This document shows positions 1 to 7,639 of a stretch of 10,584 bases of DNA, piece after piece. The stretch is from Fidelibacterota bacterium (GTDB lineage: Bacteria > Fidelibacterota > Marinisomatia > SCGC-AAA003-L08 > D37C17): positions 1 to 10,584 of the forward strand of contig JABHHG010000226.1 in NCBI GenBank assembly GCA_018671635.1, read 5' to 3'. A program made the position numbers and the translations under genes. The notes below the pieces were generated by a model. It had not been told where the DNA came from. It was given only the letters and a program-made list of their open reading frames with translations, and did no database searches. Each line of letters opens with the position of its first letter. Positions within the stretch are counted from its first letter, which is position 1.

Positions 1-504
1 AGTTACGCATACTCTAAAATTGAAAGAACCGTTGATCTAAATTCTGATGGAATTATTTGGGATGAACAAGAGATCTATCCCGCAAAGTATGATAAGCCTC
101 ATTCCCTAAATGGATTATTTTCTTACGATATTAATAAAAAATACACGATGGGTCTAACTGCATCTTTTGGGTCTGGGCAAACATACACGCCTGTAATAGG
201 TAAAGTTTATCAAACTAATGCTGAAGCATATGGAACTCTAGAAAATCCGTACTCTAATTTTGGAACAATTTTTGGTGCAAAAAATAGTTCCAGATATCCT
301 AACTATTTTAGAATGGATGTTAGCATCGCAAGAAAAATGAAACTATTTGGAATAGATAGTGAATTAAAATTCCAAATTGTCAATCTCACTGATAATTTTA
401 ATGTATTATTATATAATTGGGATCATGAATCATCACCGTCTAAGGTGCAAGCATATAGTATGTTCCCGCGTATTATCACTTTCGGATGGGAGTTTAAATT
501 GTGA
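1..504 (+). CDS. TonB-dependent receptor, C-terminal part of the barrel (5' end outside window)
   Basis: The reading frame is open from base 1, so this is the last 167 residues of a larger outer-membrane protein; the ATG at 148 is internal. The segment 'YDKPHSLNGLFSYDI' followed by 'SFGSGQTYTP' is the usual late-barrel signature of TonB-dependent receptors, where two strands and a loop precede 'SGxxYTP'. 'YFRMDVSIARK' and 'FQIVNLTDNFNVLLYNWD' match the final strands of that family. The protein ends in an aromatic-rich strand (ITFGWEFKL) as barrels inserted by BamA usually do. The role would be energy-dependent uptake of a ligand across the outer membrane; the ligand cannot be told because plug and most of the barrel are missing. 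The stop overlaps the GTG start of the following lipoprotein, so the two are probably made together. Confidence 0.85.
   Translation, partial: SYAYSKIERTVDLNSDGIIWDEQEIYPAKYDKPHSLNGLFSYDINKKYTMGLTASFGSGQTYTPVIGKVYQTNAEAYGTLENPYSNFGTIFGAKNSSRYPNYFRMDVSIARKMKLFGIDSELKFQIVNLTDNFNVLLYNWDHESSPSKVQAYSMFPRIITFGWEFKL
488..492 (+). promoter_or_regulatory. Ribosome binding site for the lipoprotein gene
   Basis: GGGAG lies eight bases before the GTG at 501, inside the last codons of the receptor gene. It supports the GTG start, which also places a proper lipoprotein signal peptide at the N terminus. Confidence 0.5.
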
Positions 505-2198
505 AAAAAATAAAATCAATAATAATTATCAGTTTACTGTTTCTAACAAGCTGTGAGAAAGAATTACTAATAACCGAATTCTCTCAAGATTTTTCTAATT
601 ATACACCTGAACTTAGGATTGAAGCAATAATACTACCAACTGAAAATACTGCGCTTGTAAGAATAGATAGATCAGTTTTAATAACGGATATGTCTATGTA
701 TGACTGTATTGATAATGATTATGGAAAAATATCTGATGAGGAGTGTGAAGCTTTAGGCGGATATTGGCATGGTACTCCTGATTCAACAATAGCTAATTGT
801 GGAGACTGGAACCCTCTAATCCACGATATTGGAATAGATGGTAAAATTGGGGATCCCAATGATGAAAATGAAAATTGTGGCGATTGTAGTTTTAATGATG
901 ATGCATGTCAAGAAAGCTGTCGAGAAGAAGATAGTATTGGTGAAAATAATGGTATTCCAGATTGTGGTGAACCTAATGTAGACAATTATAGTGAATTTTT
1001 ACCAGATATCCATCAGAATGATTGTACAGTATCAATGACAAAAATAACTTTTGATGGAGATTCTCCAAATTCTCCAGAGACATGTAATTTTACTTTTGAA
1101 GCTGATGCTGGAGAGTTTTTTGATAGTCGATATACAGGAAGTGGTGGCGATAATACTGTTGATGATTTTATTACGGTTAATTATGGTGCATATGTACCAG
1201 ATGAAAACTGTAGTACAGAAATGTTCACTTATGTATACGTGGATGAAACAATTAATACTAAACCGGAGTACACCTTTATAGCCGATTGCACTGAAAGTGG
1301 ATTTGGTATAGTATCTTCACATAAACCAATTAATATTTCAGATCCCGTTGTATTTGTAGATACCATACAAAATAACCCGGCACAGAACCCTGAAAGCCAG
1401 GATGATATAGACGAATATCTAGATGAATTAGGAATCAAAAACTGCACAAATCATGAATGTCTAAATGCAAATTTAGCTAATAATGATTGGTATGAAGATT
1501 TAAATGAAAATGGGATTAGAGATGAAGATGAATTAGTATATTTCCCACGATACTCTCAATTTGCTTCAATTATATGGGCCACAATCTCACCAAATGTATA
1601 TTTTCAAGCTACTCAATATATGTATGATTCTTCCATGTCTGAAAAACTATACCATGGGCACCCTGCGGTTGGCACTGATTTTTTTAACATTGTAAATGAT
1701 GTATGTTTAATGGCTGAAACAATTGTAACTGACTTCTACGATGGTTATGGAAATAATGAATGGGATGGTGAGAGTGATGATGAAGAATCAAAAAATGAAC
1801 CTGAAATATTTGCTGATGAAAATGGAAATGGTCAATATGATGAAGGTGAATTTTTTATCGATACGGGAGATGATATTGGTGATATAGATAGCTATTATTA
1901 TGAAATTTCTACATTTTCAGAGAGCTATAAAAACTATTATTTCTATTCTCGATTATTACTAAATGATCCAGAAAGAACTAACTTGCGAGATGAAAATCTC
2001 AATCCAGTGATGGGATCGTTTGGATCAATTACAACTAATAAAATCGACTTTAAATTAATTGATTGTCTTGACTATCTATATGATGAGGATTCTTGCATAG
2101 ATCCAACTAAAACTCATGGGGTATGCTCATGGCATCCAAACGTCATTATTGATGATTACGAAGGTAGTGCATGTCTCCCAATTAACTGGGATCTATAA
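501..2198 (+). CDS. Cysteine-rich surface lipoprotein, DUF4249-like, partner of TonB receptor
   Basis: The 565-residue product starts with a lipoprotein signal peptide: two lysines, a hydrophobic core and lipobox LTSC with the acylated Cys at residue 18. The following 'CEKEL' and the strand-rich start ('TPELRIEAIILPTENTALVRIDRS') resemble DUF4249 lipoproteins, which in FCB bacteria sit beside TonB receptors. Near the C terminus 'YYFYSRLLLNDPERTN' and 'NPVMGSFGSI' fit the end of that family. The middle is unusual: very acidic, with 19 cysteines after the lipobox and loops of EF-hand geometry at 333-344 (D-x-N-x-N-G-x-x-D-x-x-E) and 439-450 (same spacing). A third Asp/Gly/Asn-rich stretch lies around 110-155. 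Such loops usually bind calcium, and the cysteines suggest disulfides. GTG start, 4-base overlap with the receptor gene. A ligand-capture or receptor-accessory role is inference; assignment to DUF4249 is from memory of the pattern. Confidence 0.75.
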   Translation: MKKIKSIIIISLLFLTSCEKELLITEFSQDFSNYTPELRIEAIILPTENTALVRIDRSVLITDMSMYDCIDNDYGKISDEECEALGGYWHGTPDSTIANCGDWNPLIHDIGIDGKIGDPNDENENCGDCSFNDDACQESCREEDSIGENNGIPDCGEPNVDNYSEFLPDIHQNDCTVSMTKITFDGDSPNSPETCNFTFEADAGEFFDSRYTGSGGDNTVDDFITVNYGAYVPDENCSTEMFTYVYVDETINTKPEYTFIADCTESGFGIVSSHKPINISDPVVFVDTIQNNPAQNPESQDDIDEYLDELGIKNCTNHECLNANLANNDWYEDLNENGIRDEDELVYFPRYSQFASIIWATISPNVYFQATQYMYDSSMSEKLYHGHPAVGTDFFNIVNDVCLMAETIVTDFYDGYGNNEWDGESDDEESKNEPEIFADENGNGQYDEGEFFIDTGDDIGDIDSYYYEISTFSESYKNYYFYSRLLLNDPERTNLRDENLNPVMGSFGSITTNKIDFKLIDCLDYLYDEDSCIDPTKTHGVCSWHPNVIIDDYEGSACLPINWDL

Positions 2199-3132
2199 AC
2201 TGATTCTTATCTACTAATGAAATATTTCTTTTTAATCCTGTATACTTAGTTCTCTTAACTGCACTCTTTTTAAATAGAACTCGGAAATCTTCCTCAGTTA
2301 ATTTTTCCCAATCCTCAAAACTTCTTTCATTAATATTCGATCGGGGCCGAAACGCTGGATCCTTTGTCACTTGTGAATATTTTTGACTCCATGGACATAC
2401 TTCTTGGCAAATATCGCAACCATATATCCAATTATTTAATTTATCATGAAATTCTTCAGGAATATCTCCACGATGCTCAATTGTCAAATATGAAATACAT
2501 TTGTTCGCATCCAACTGATAGGCATCCACCAAGGCATCTGTAGGACATTCATCAAGGCAAGCCGTACAAGAACCACACATATCATCTTGGTATGGTTTAT
2601 CGTACTCTAACTCTTGATTCAGAATTAACACGCCCAAAAAAAGCCACGAACTATAATCACGTGTCAGTAAATTGGTATGTTTCCCAATCCAACCCAACCC
2701 TGCCCGTTGGGCCCATGCCTTCTCAGTTACAGGTGAGGTGTCAACACATGCAATTCCATCAAGGTTTTCATCAATTGATTTTAACTGGCCCAGTAAATGG
2801 TAAAGCTTCTTTTTGAGGAGGTCATGGTAGTCATCTCCCCATGCATAGTTTGAGAAACGTGCAATACCATCCTCTTTCGGGGAAAGTCCTGTGTAATAAT
2901 TTAATCCAACTACAATTACAGATTTTGCTTGGGGATAATATTCAAAGATATTGGCACGTTCATCTTTTCTGCGGACCACCCAATCCATCGTGGCATGTCT
3001 GCCTTTGTCTATCCATGTTTGGAGATATTCATCATCTTGAGAATGATAGGCAGCAGGGGTAATACCTATTTTGGAGAACCCTAATTCGAGGGCTGAATTT
3101 TTTATTTTCTGACTAAGTTTATGGTGAGACAC
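2182..3132 (-). CDS. queG: Epoxyqueuosine reductase QueG
   Basis: QueG performs the last step of queuosine synthesis, reducing epoxyqueuosine to queuosine in the anticodon loop of GUN-reading tRNAs, using cobalamin and two [4Fe-4S] clusters in the cytoplasm. Family hallmarks: 'ALELGFSKIGIT' near the N terminus; Asp131 in 'VDTSPVTEKAWA' followed by 'AGLGWIGKH', the position of the catalytic acid; Cys186, 189, 192 and 196 in a ferredoxin-like CxxCxxCxxxCP; 'KCISYLTIE' with Cys212; and Cys239, 242 and 246 in 'YGCDICQEVCPW'. At 316 residues it is shorter than E. coli QueG (about 379) and lacks the extra C-terminal region; compact forms of this kind occur in the family, so I do not read it as truncated. 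The start is GTG, six bases after the stop of the upstream gene; an in-frame TAA just before excludes longer starts. No clear ribosome binding site is visible. Its 3' end overlaps the convergent lipoprotein gene. Confidence 0.95.
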   Translation of the reverse strand: MSHHKLSQKIKNSALELGFSKIGITPAAYHSQDDEYLQTWIDKGRHATMDWVVRRKDERANIFEYYPQAKSVIVVGLNYYTGLSPKEDGIARFSNYAWGDDYHDLLKKKLYHLLGQLKSIDENLDGIACVDTSPVTEKAWAQRAGLGWIGKHTNLLTRDYSSWLFLGVLILNQELEYDKPYQDDMCGSCTACLDECPTDALVDAYQLDANKCISYLTIEHRGDIPEEFHDKLNNWIYGCDICQEVCPWSQKYSQVTKDPAFRPRSNINERSFEDWEKLTEEDFRVLFKKSAVKRTKYTGLKRNISLVDKNQFIDPS

Positions 3133-3138
3133 AGTGCA

Positions 3139-3903
3139 TTACATATCTTTCAAAAGGTCTTTTGCTTCCTGTATATAGTTTAGGTCTTCAATTAAATTTT
3201 CGAAATTAGGCTCAGTATTAATAACTCTATTCAACAATTCTTTAGCCTTATTAACTTGCCCATCTTTATGTAAGGCTTGTGCCAAGTAATTTAATTGATT
3301 TAGTTCAGCATTCCCAGTTTCAACGGCTAAGGTTAAAAACTTAATAGCATCATCATTATCTGGCCAAGACAATAAAAATGGGATATATGGCGATTTAAAA
3401 TGAACTGCTCCAAGTAAGTAATAACCGCCTCCATTTTTATAATTTGAGTCCATTTCAATAATCTTTTCAGCATGCTCCTTCATTTGATCCGCCACACCCT
3501 CTCGCGCTGCCGTCAAAATGCCATACACTTTTGCCCATCCACCTAAATTAGCTAAATACCAATATCTAAATTCAATGGAATCTGGATACTTATTTATATA
3601 ATCTAATCCGAGTGACTTACCTTTATCAAAAAATGTTTTCTGTTCCTCAATATTAGTAGTAGCATACTCAGCTCTGTAATAATAAGATTTTAGTAAATAT
3701 TCAATAGCCTCTTTCGATTCGGGATCATCTGATACTTCTACTTCAAAAATTCTGATAGCCTCATCAATACTTTTAGTTGAAGCCACTAATTCATCTCGAC
3801 CTTGTTCTCTATTATCATAAAATAATTTTCCTTTTCCAAGATTGGATTGTGAAAAAATAAAAGATAATAAAATAATTAAAGTATATAGGGCTGAACGTTG
3901 CAT
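3139..3903 (-). CDS. Periplasmic TPR protein, TatT-like
   Basis: A 254-residue exported helical protein. Residues 1-20 form a signal peptide (basic start, hydrophobic core, 'FIFSQS'). The rest is helical with TPR-like pairs: residues 42-80, 'YYLLGAVHFK' at 161-170 followed by 'DDAIKFLTLAVE' at 184-195, and a good final repeat with 'LAQALHKDGQVNKAKELL' at 207-224. The middle ('GWAKVYGILTAAREGVADQ' at 122-140, then 'GGGYYLLGA') resembles TatT, the TPR partner of some TRAP transporters; no TRAP permease is in the window, so a general protein-interaction role is equally likely. I chose ATG at 3903 over the TTG one codon earlier because AGGAG sits five bases before the ATG. It lies eight bases after the barrel gene and six before queG. 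Confidence 0.75.
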   Translation of the reverse strand: MQRSALYTLIILLSFIFSQSNLGKGKLFYDNREQGRDELVASTKSIDEAIRIFEVEVSDDPESKEAIEYLLKSYYYRAEYATTNIEEQKTFFDKGKSLGLDYINKYPDSIEFRYWYLANLGGWAKVYGILTAAREGVADQMKEHAEKIIEMDSNYKNGGGYYLLGAVHFKSPYIPFLLSWPDNDDAIKFLTLAVETGNAELNQLNYLAQALHKDGQVNKAKELLNRVINTEPNFENLIEDLNYIQEAKDLLKDM

Positions 3904-3908
3904 CAAAT

Positions 3909-3913
3909 CTCCT
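3909..3913 (-). promoter_or_regulatory. Ribosome binding site deciding the TPR gene start
   Basis: On the minus strand AGGAG stands five bases before the ATG at 3903 and shares bases with the TAG stop of the upstream gene. The spacing would be only two bases for the alternative TTG at 3906, so the ATG is preferred. Confidence 0.6.
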
Positions 3914-4700
3914 AGAATGATTCTGAATACATAATCTTAATCTCTCGATTTGTATATTCTACTTCTTTTGATTCTATTGTGGAATTTTTTCTAATATCAT
4001 TGAAATTAATTTCTACCAATACATTAGGGACGACTGCCCACCGTAATGCAGCATTCACATAACCTTTACCCCTGCCAAATGTTAAATCTTCAAATTCATG
4101 ATCATTATCATTTAGTGCAGCATCACATTCTAAAAGTAAAGAAAAACTTCTATTTAACTCTTTATCAAAACCAATGAAGAAATTAACATTATCATCCCCA
4201 TCTAAATTTTCCCAGGTATTTTTACTGAAACCAAGATGAACACCTAAATTACCCATCATATTCCAATTTTTACTGGCTGTTATATAAAAACCCAAAGCCT
4301 TTTGTTCATATCTATCTATCTGAATAGTATCCTTAACTGTTTCTTGCCAGACACCTTTACCTTGAGTATTGAGACCCAGCACAATTGCTGGCCATTTTGT
4401 GGTTTCACTATATGCTCGATATTTAACAATAAAACCAGGTTGAGGATTATAATCAGGTTTTTGGTCACCAATCAAATTATGAATTCCATAGGCGAATCCA
4501 AATGTAAGATTATCAGTTAGGCCCACTGCCAATTTTGGGGTAACACCTCCATTTTTTGTCAAGATAGTTTCATAGGTATAAGACCCTTTCGGCAATGTAC
4601 CCGCAGTAGGTATTGATACCAACTCCAATGGAGGATAGGGTTGTTCACTTTGAGCGAACATCAAACTTATCATCACCAATATAACTATTCTAATTCTCAT
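3912..4700 (-). CDS. Outer-membrane beta-barrel protein (YjbH/porin-like)
   Basis: A 262-residue protein with a short signal peptide (MRIRIVILVMISLMFAQS) and then alternating amphipathic strands typical of a small outer-membrane barrel: 'LAVGLTDNLTFGFAYG' (57-72), 'GFIVKYRAY' (89-97), 'PAIVLGLNTQG' (104-114), 'GFYITASKNW' (137-146), 'GNLGVHLGFS' (150-159), 'VNFFIGFDKEL' (172-182) and 'YVNAALRWAV' (214-223). It ends in Phe. 'IGDQKPDYNPQPG' (77-89) followed by a strand resembles YjbH-like barrels linked to envelope or exopolysaccharide functions, but the match is from memory and the function is open. The ATG overlaps the TGA of the upstream gene by four bases (ATGA) and is preceded by AGAGGAAG, so the two genes are likely translationally coupled. 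Confidence 0.7.
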   Translation of the reverse strand: MRIRIVILVMISLMFAQSEQPYPPLELVSIPTAGTLPKGSYTYETILTKNGGVTPKLAVGLTDNLTFGFAYGIHNLIGDQKPDYNPQPGFIVKYRAYSETTKWPAIVLGLNTQGKGVWQETVKDTIQIDRYEQKALGFYITASKNWNMMGNLGVHLGFSKNTWENLDGDDNVNFFIGFDKELNRSFSLLLECDAALNDNDHEFEDLTFGRGKGYVNAALRWAVVPNVLVEINFNDIRKNSTIESKEVEYTNREIKIMYSESF

Positions 4701-5887
4701 CGTGCTTCCTCTTTAAATTTTTCGTCAGTGAGACTGCTAACAATATCTTGAAATACAATTCTACCAAACTTATCCTTCTCAACAATTCGATAGCTACCAT
4801 CACCTTCTTCGTAGGAACATACAAATTCTCGAACAATTGAATCCATGCTACCCTTTCGCCAGACCTCGTTGATCAGATGGCCTTTTCCATCAAAAAAATA
4901 TTCAATCGAGCCAATTTTATTTCCATTTAACGTCAAGAAATTTATTGATTCAATGATTGATTCTGGATTGAAATTTACTTCCGTCATGTGATCATAATGG
5001 CTTGGTAAAAAACCTGCTGAAAAAATAAACCCATAAAACTTTCTTGAATGTTCATTTTGACCGTATAACGTTTCTTGTACAACTCTACCCTCAACCCTTT
5101 CACGAACTGAAGCAAGTAAACCATTATTAAAATACTCAAAATCTCGTGAACGGATTAAACTATCAGAATTAGTAAACCAATTCATAGAAAGTACTTTATT
5201 ATCAGAATCTCTAAAAACTTTCATAAACTCAAGTGATTTATCATCTTGAAAAATTAATTTTTCCCTAAGAAGCGCTTGTACATTTGTATAAAATAATTCC
5301 TCAAATTCATCATCATGAAAAATAACTAACTCACCAACATGAGGATTATTATAAAAGTGTACTTCTCGAAGTGTGAACAAATAATTTTTATACTGTTCAA
5401 TACTTGATTTGTAAAATTTATATCGCTGTATATATTGACTCTTTAATGTAACGGCTTCTTTATAGAAAAGATCATTATCAATACCCGGTTGGTCAAGGGG
5501 TAATGGCCGATATCTATAATGAAATTCTGGGGGGATTGAGTGAAACTGAAAATGGTCTTTACCCAATTTTTCTTCGTACACATAAATAAATCGACGAAGC
5601 CTTAACTCCATCATCCCTAATCTAAATTCAATATCACTAATTTCTTCAAATATACTATGAGATATTGATCTATAAAATTGGTTTCGCTCCCAAACATCGT
5701 CAATTTCAAATCCAACTGCATCAAAATCTAGTAATTCTGCAACTGACAAATTTTGATTATACGGACTATCAAAAGACATTTCTAACTTTTGAGTTGAGAA
5801 CTCAATTGCGAATGAAAATGAGATAATTGTAAAAATTATTATATGTTTTATAATGGTGGTCTTCATATTTCTCGTCAGAGATTCCAT
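4697..5887 (-). CDS. Exported protein of unknown function with MORN/YD-like C-terminal strands
   Basis: I do not recognise this family. The product (396 residues from the first ATG) has a Sec signal peptide best defined from Met8 (MKTTIIKHIIIFTIISFSFA), so the true start could be either 5887 or the ATG at 5866; neither has a strong ribosome binding site. Residues 65-110 are helical and charged. Residues 120-180 are rich in Tyr and Arg/Lys and probably helical. From about 225 to 385 there are short strand-turn-strand units with Asn/Asp/Gly turns ('FEYFNNGLLAS', 'EYFFDGKGHLINEVW', 'EKDKFGRIVFQD'), reminiscent of MORN or YD-type repeats, though too irregular for a firm call. It is first in a four-gene operon and overlaps the barrel gene by four bases, so an envelope role with that barrel is a reasonable inference. 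Apart from one Cys near residue 357 it has no cysteine. Confidence 0.75.
   Translation of the reverse strand: MESLTRNMKTTIIKHIIIFTIISFSFAIEFSTQKLEMSFDSPYNQNLSVAELLDFDAVGFEIDDVWERNQFYRSISHSIFEEISDIEFRLGMMELRLRRFIYVYEEKLGKDHFQFHSIPPEFHYRYRPLPLDQPGIDNDLFYKEAVTLKSQYIQRYKFYKSSIEQYKNYLFTLREVHFYNNPHVGELVIFHDDEFEELFYTNVQALLREKLIFQDDKSLEFMKVFRDSDNKVLSMNWFTNSDSLIRSRDFEYFNNGLLASVRERVEGRVVQETLYGQNEHSRKFYGFIFSAGFLPSHYDHMTEVNFNPESIIESINFLTLNGNKIGSIEYFFDGKGHLINEVWRKGSMDSIVREFVCSYEEGDGSYRIVEKDKFGRIVFQDIVSSLTDEKFKEEAR
4705..4712 (-). promoter_or_regulatory. Ribosome binding site for the barrel gene
   Basis: AGAGGAAG on the minus strand lies four bases before the ATG at 4700, within the end of the upstream gene, and supports that start. 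Confidence 0.55.
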
Positions 5888-5908
5888 CTTTTCTTTAGCT
5901 TATTACTT

Positions 5909-5938
5909 ATATTACAGGGATTTCAATAATCAATGCAA
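5909..5938 (-). promoter_or_regulatory. Candidate sigma-70-type promoter of the queG-containing operon
   Basis: Reading the minus strand, TTGCAT (5938-5933) and TAATAT (5914-5909) are separated by 18 bases and lie 22 bases before the ATG at 5887, giving a short leader of roughly 15 bases (about 36 to the alternative ATG at 5866). It sits in the only intergenic gap of note, 5888-5995. The region is AT-rich, so chance matches are likely. Confidence 0.35.
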
Positions 5939-5943
5939 GCATT
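5932..5943. repeat. Short perfect inverted repeat over the candidate -35 element
   Basis: AATGC and GCATT arms are separated by two bases and overlap the proposed -35 box. The loop is too short for a good terminator hairpin and no T-run follows, so if it means anything it is a protein-binding palindrome. Confidence 0.25.
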
Positions 5944-5995
5944 TAATGTATTACTTTAAGTGATTGGGTTAACTGATAAAAGTGAATTTGTAAGG

Positions 5996-7585
5996 TTAAT
6001 TATCTAATATATCTGAAACAATTTGAACGATGTCTAAAATATTTATGACCAAATCATAATTCCTATCTGCACTACATAATTGAGATTGTGAAAACTCGAT
6101 TCCACCTAAAATAGATTGAGTAATAGAAACTAAGTCTAATATATTCACTATGCCGTCAGTATTCACATCTCCATCACCAGCCATAGAGCAGCCTTCAGCA
6201 GAATTAGTAACCCCGGGTGTACCATAATCGCCGGATGGAAGTTGATTTGATGAGGCAGTCCAATTCTCGCCCAAACTATTATCATTTAGTGGTGAGTCCA
6301 TTACCATACTTTTGCCTGATTCATCTGGGAATGATATGCCATTATCGTATGAAACTTGATCAATAATTATTCCAGATGGATGGGAAATAATAACTTCATC
6401 CCAACTATTACTGAGGAAGAAATCAGAATATTTATAATCAACAATTATGCCACCATTTTGTGCGAAATCATCATTAATTCCCAACACCATAAATTCTTGG
6501 GGTAATAAAAATAGCCCTCCACTCACATTAATGGTATGTGATTCACTTCCATCTTCATGGAGAATTAAACCATCTAAATTAATTACATCATCACCAATAT
6601 TAGTGACTTCAATCCACTCACCATAAGTATCAGAAACAGCAGATGGATTCTGCATAATTTCATTAATAACCAATCCAGTGGGTATATCAATTTCATCTAA
6701 TGAAAATGATAAAATCACAGGTCGATGATCTGAAAAATTATTCTGGAAATTAGTGTATCCAGTATAATCATCAATACGAATCGTTTTAATTAAACTACTT
6801 TCCATCTCATCAAACAACTGCTCAGAAACTGCGATATGATCAATAAAACTTGGCCAACTCGGATAAGAATCATAATAATCAATATTCGCAATTGATGCTG
6901 TAGCGAAAGCCACCGAATTACTATTGACCAATGGCCATAATGAATTACTACTCTCAGGGTCAGTAATTTCGTCATTGTAGTCCCCCAGAATAATAATATT
7001 ATCATTGGGGTGGGAAACTACATATCCTTCTAAATCATCACAAGAGGCAAACCTTCGATTTCCATCTTCAGTTCCACCGCCAGCTTTTAGATGAACCACA
7101 ATAATACTAAATGTACTGGAACTAAGTCCACAACCCCATTGCAATTCCACTTTAAATGGATATCTCCATGCAAACTCATATCCTGAACTGGGGAATAATG
7201 TACTCTGATTTAATATTTCTACTGCATCACGTCTTGCCCCAAGGGCCAATCCACTACCAGAACTCACAAATTCATAGGCTGGCAAACTATTTGCGAGTTG
7301 AACAAATGCATTTCCATCATTGATTTCTTGAAAGGCAATAATATCTGGTAATATATCAGCAATAGCTTCCTGAACATTATTTACCGTACTATTCGAATAT
7401 GGAAATTCTTTCAAATTCCACGTCATAATTTCAACTCGATCCCATTGATTTTCAGTGGGGAAATTCCAGTTATTTTGAACCGCAGAAACGTTCAAAGTAT
7501 CAGCAGGTGGGCATTCTTGTGAATAGAGTATGTTGAGTGCGAATCCAATCATACATGTGTATAACAATCGTTTATTAATCTTCAT
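5996..7585 (-). CDS. Secreted endonuclease/exonuclease/phosphatase with lamin-tail and dockerin-type domains
   Basis: A 529-residue exported protein with three parts. After a signal peptide (1-23, ending 'LYSQ') residues 50-296 form an EEP (DNase I-like) fold with every expected active-site segment: 'MTWN' (Asn57), 'AFQE' (Glu87), 'VVHLKAG' (His165), 'GDYND' (Asp202, Asn204), 'FIDHI' (Asp249, His250) and 'SDHRPV' (Asp286, His287). A metal-dependent phosphodiesterase or phosphatase is predicted; DNA, RNA or another phosphoester as substrate cannot be decided. Residues 304-455 match a lamin-tail domain ('LVINEIMQNP', 'GEWIEVTNIG', 'INLDGLIL'), common in extracellular nucleases. Residues 471-529 hold two dockerin-type calcium loops ('DVNTDGIVNILD' and 'DRNYDLVINILD'), probably a surface-anchoring or protein-docking tail. 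It follows the fusion gene at 54 bases. No clear ribosome binding site precedes the ATG. Confidence 0.9.
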   Translation of the reverse strand: MKINKRLLYTCMIGFALNILYSQECPPADTLNVSAVQNNWNFPTENQWDRVEIMTWNLKEFPYSNSTVNNVQEAIADILPDIIAFQEINDGNAFVQLANSLPAYEFVSSGSGLALGARRDAVEILNQSTLFPSSGYEFAWRYPFKVELQWGCGLSSSTFSIIVVHLKAGGGTEDGNRRFASCDDLEGYVVSHPNDNIIILGDYNDEITDPESSNSLWPLVNSNSVAFATASIANIDYYDSYPSWPSFIDHIAVSEQLFDEMESSLIKTIRIDDYTGYTNFQNNFSDHRPVILSFSLDEIDIPTGLVINEIMQNPSAVSDTYGEWIEVTNIGDDVINLDGLILHEDGSESHTINVSGGLFLLPQEFMVLGINDDFAQNGGIIVDYKYSDFFLSNSWDEVIISHPSGIIIDQVSYDNGISFPDESGKSMVMDSPLNDNSLGENWTASSNQLPSGDYGTPGVTNSAEGCSMAGDGDVNTDGIVNILDLVSITQSILGGIEFSQSQLCSADRNYDLVINILDIVQIVSDILDN

Positions 7586-7639
7586 TATTATATGAATTTA
7601 AGGGATTTGGACATAATAAAAGTGTTACGAAATGTAAAA

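Noticed and set aside
148..504. Separate small gene starting at ATG 148
   Set aside because: The frame is open from base 1 and the residues before the ATG carry receptor-like sequence ('YDKPHSLNGLF'), so it is the end of a larger gene.
1229..1447. Short reading frames opposite or inside larger genes (for example 1229-1447, 2592-3062, 8428-8628, 8766-9029)
   Set aside because: All lie inside well-supported genes in other frames, lack recognisable protein features and have no ribosome binding sites of note.
2182..3132. Truncated queG
   Set aside because: Although about 60 residues shorter than the E. coli protein, it contains all cluster cysteines, the catalytic Asp and the conserved 'LKRNI' end; compact QueG forms are common.
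3139..3906. TTG start at 3906 for the TPR gene
   Set aside because: It would leave only two bases after the AGGAG site; the ATG next to it has normal spacing.
5944..5995. Intrinsic terminator after the dockerin-type EEP gene
   Set aside because: Only weak AT-rich self-complementarity (a CTTTAAG-type palindrome) is present, with no GC-rich stem or T-run.
7586..7639. Internal promoter between the two EEP genes
   Set aside because: TTTACA and TATTAT are present on the minus strand but only 14 bases apart, too close for a standard promoter; the gap is otherwise featureless.
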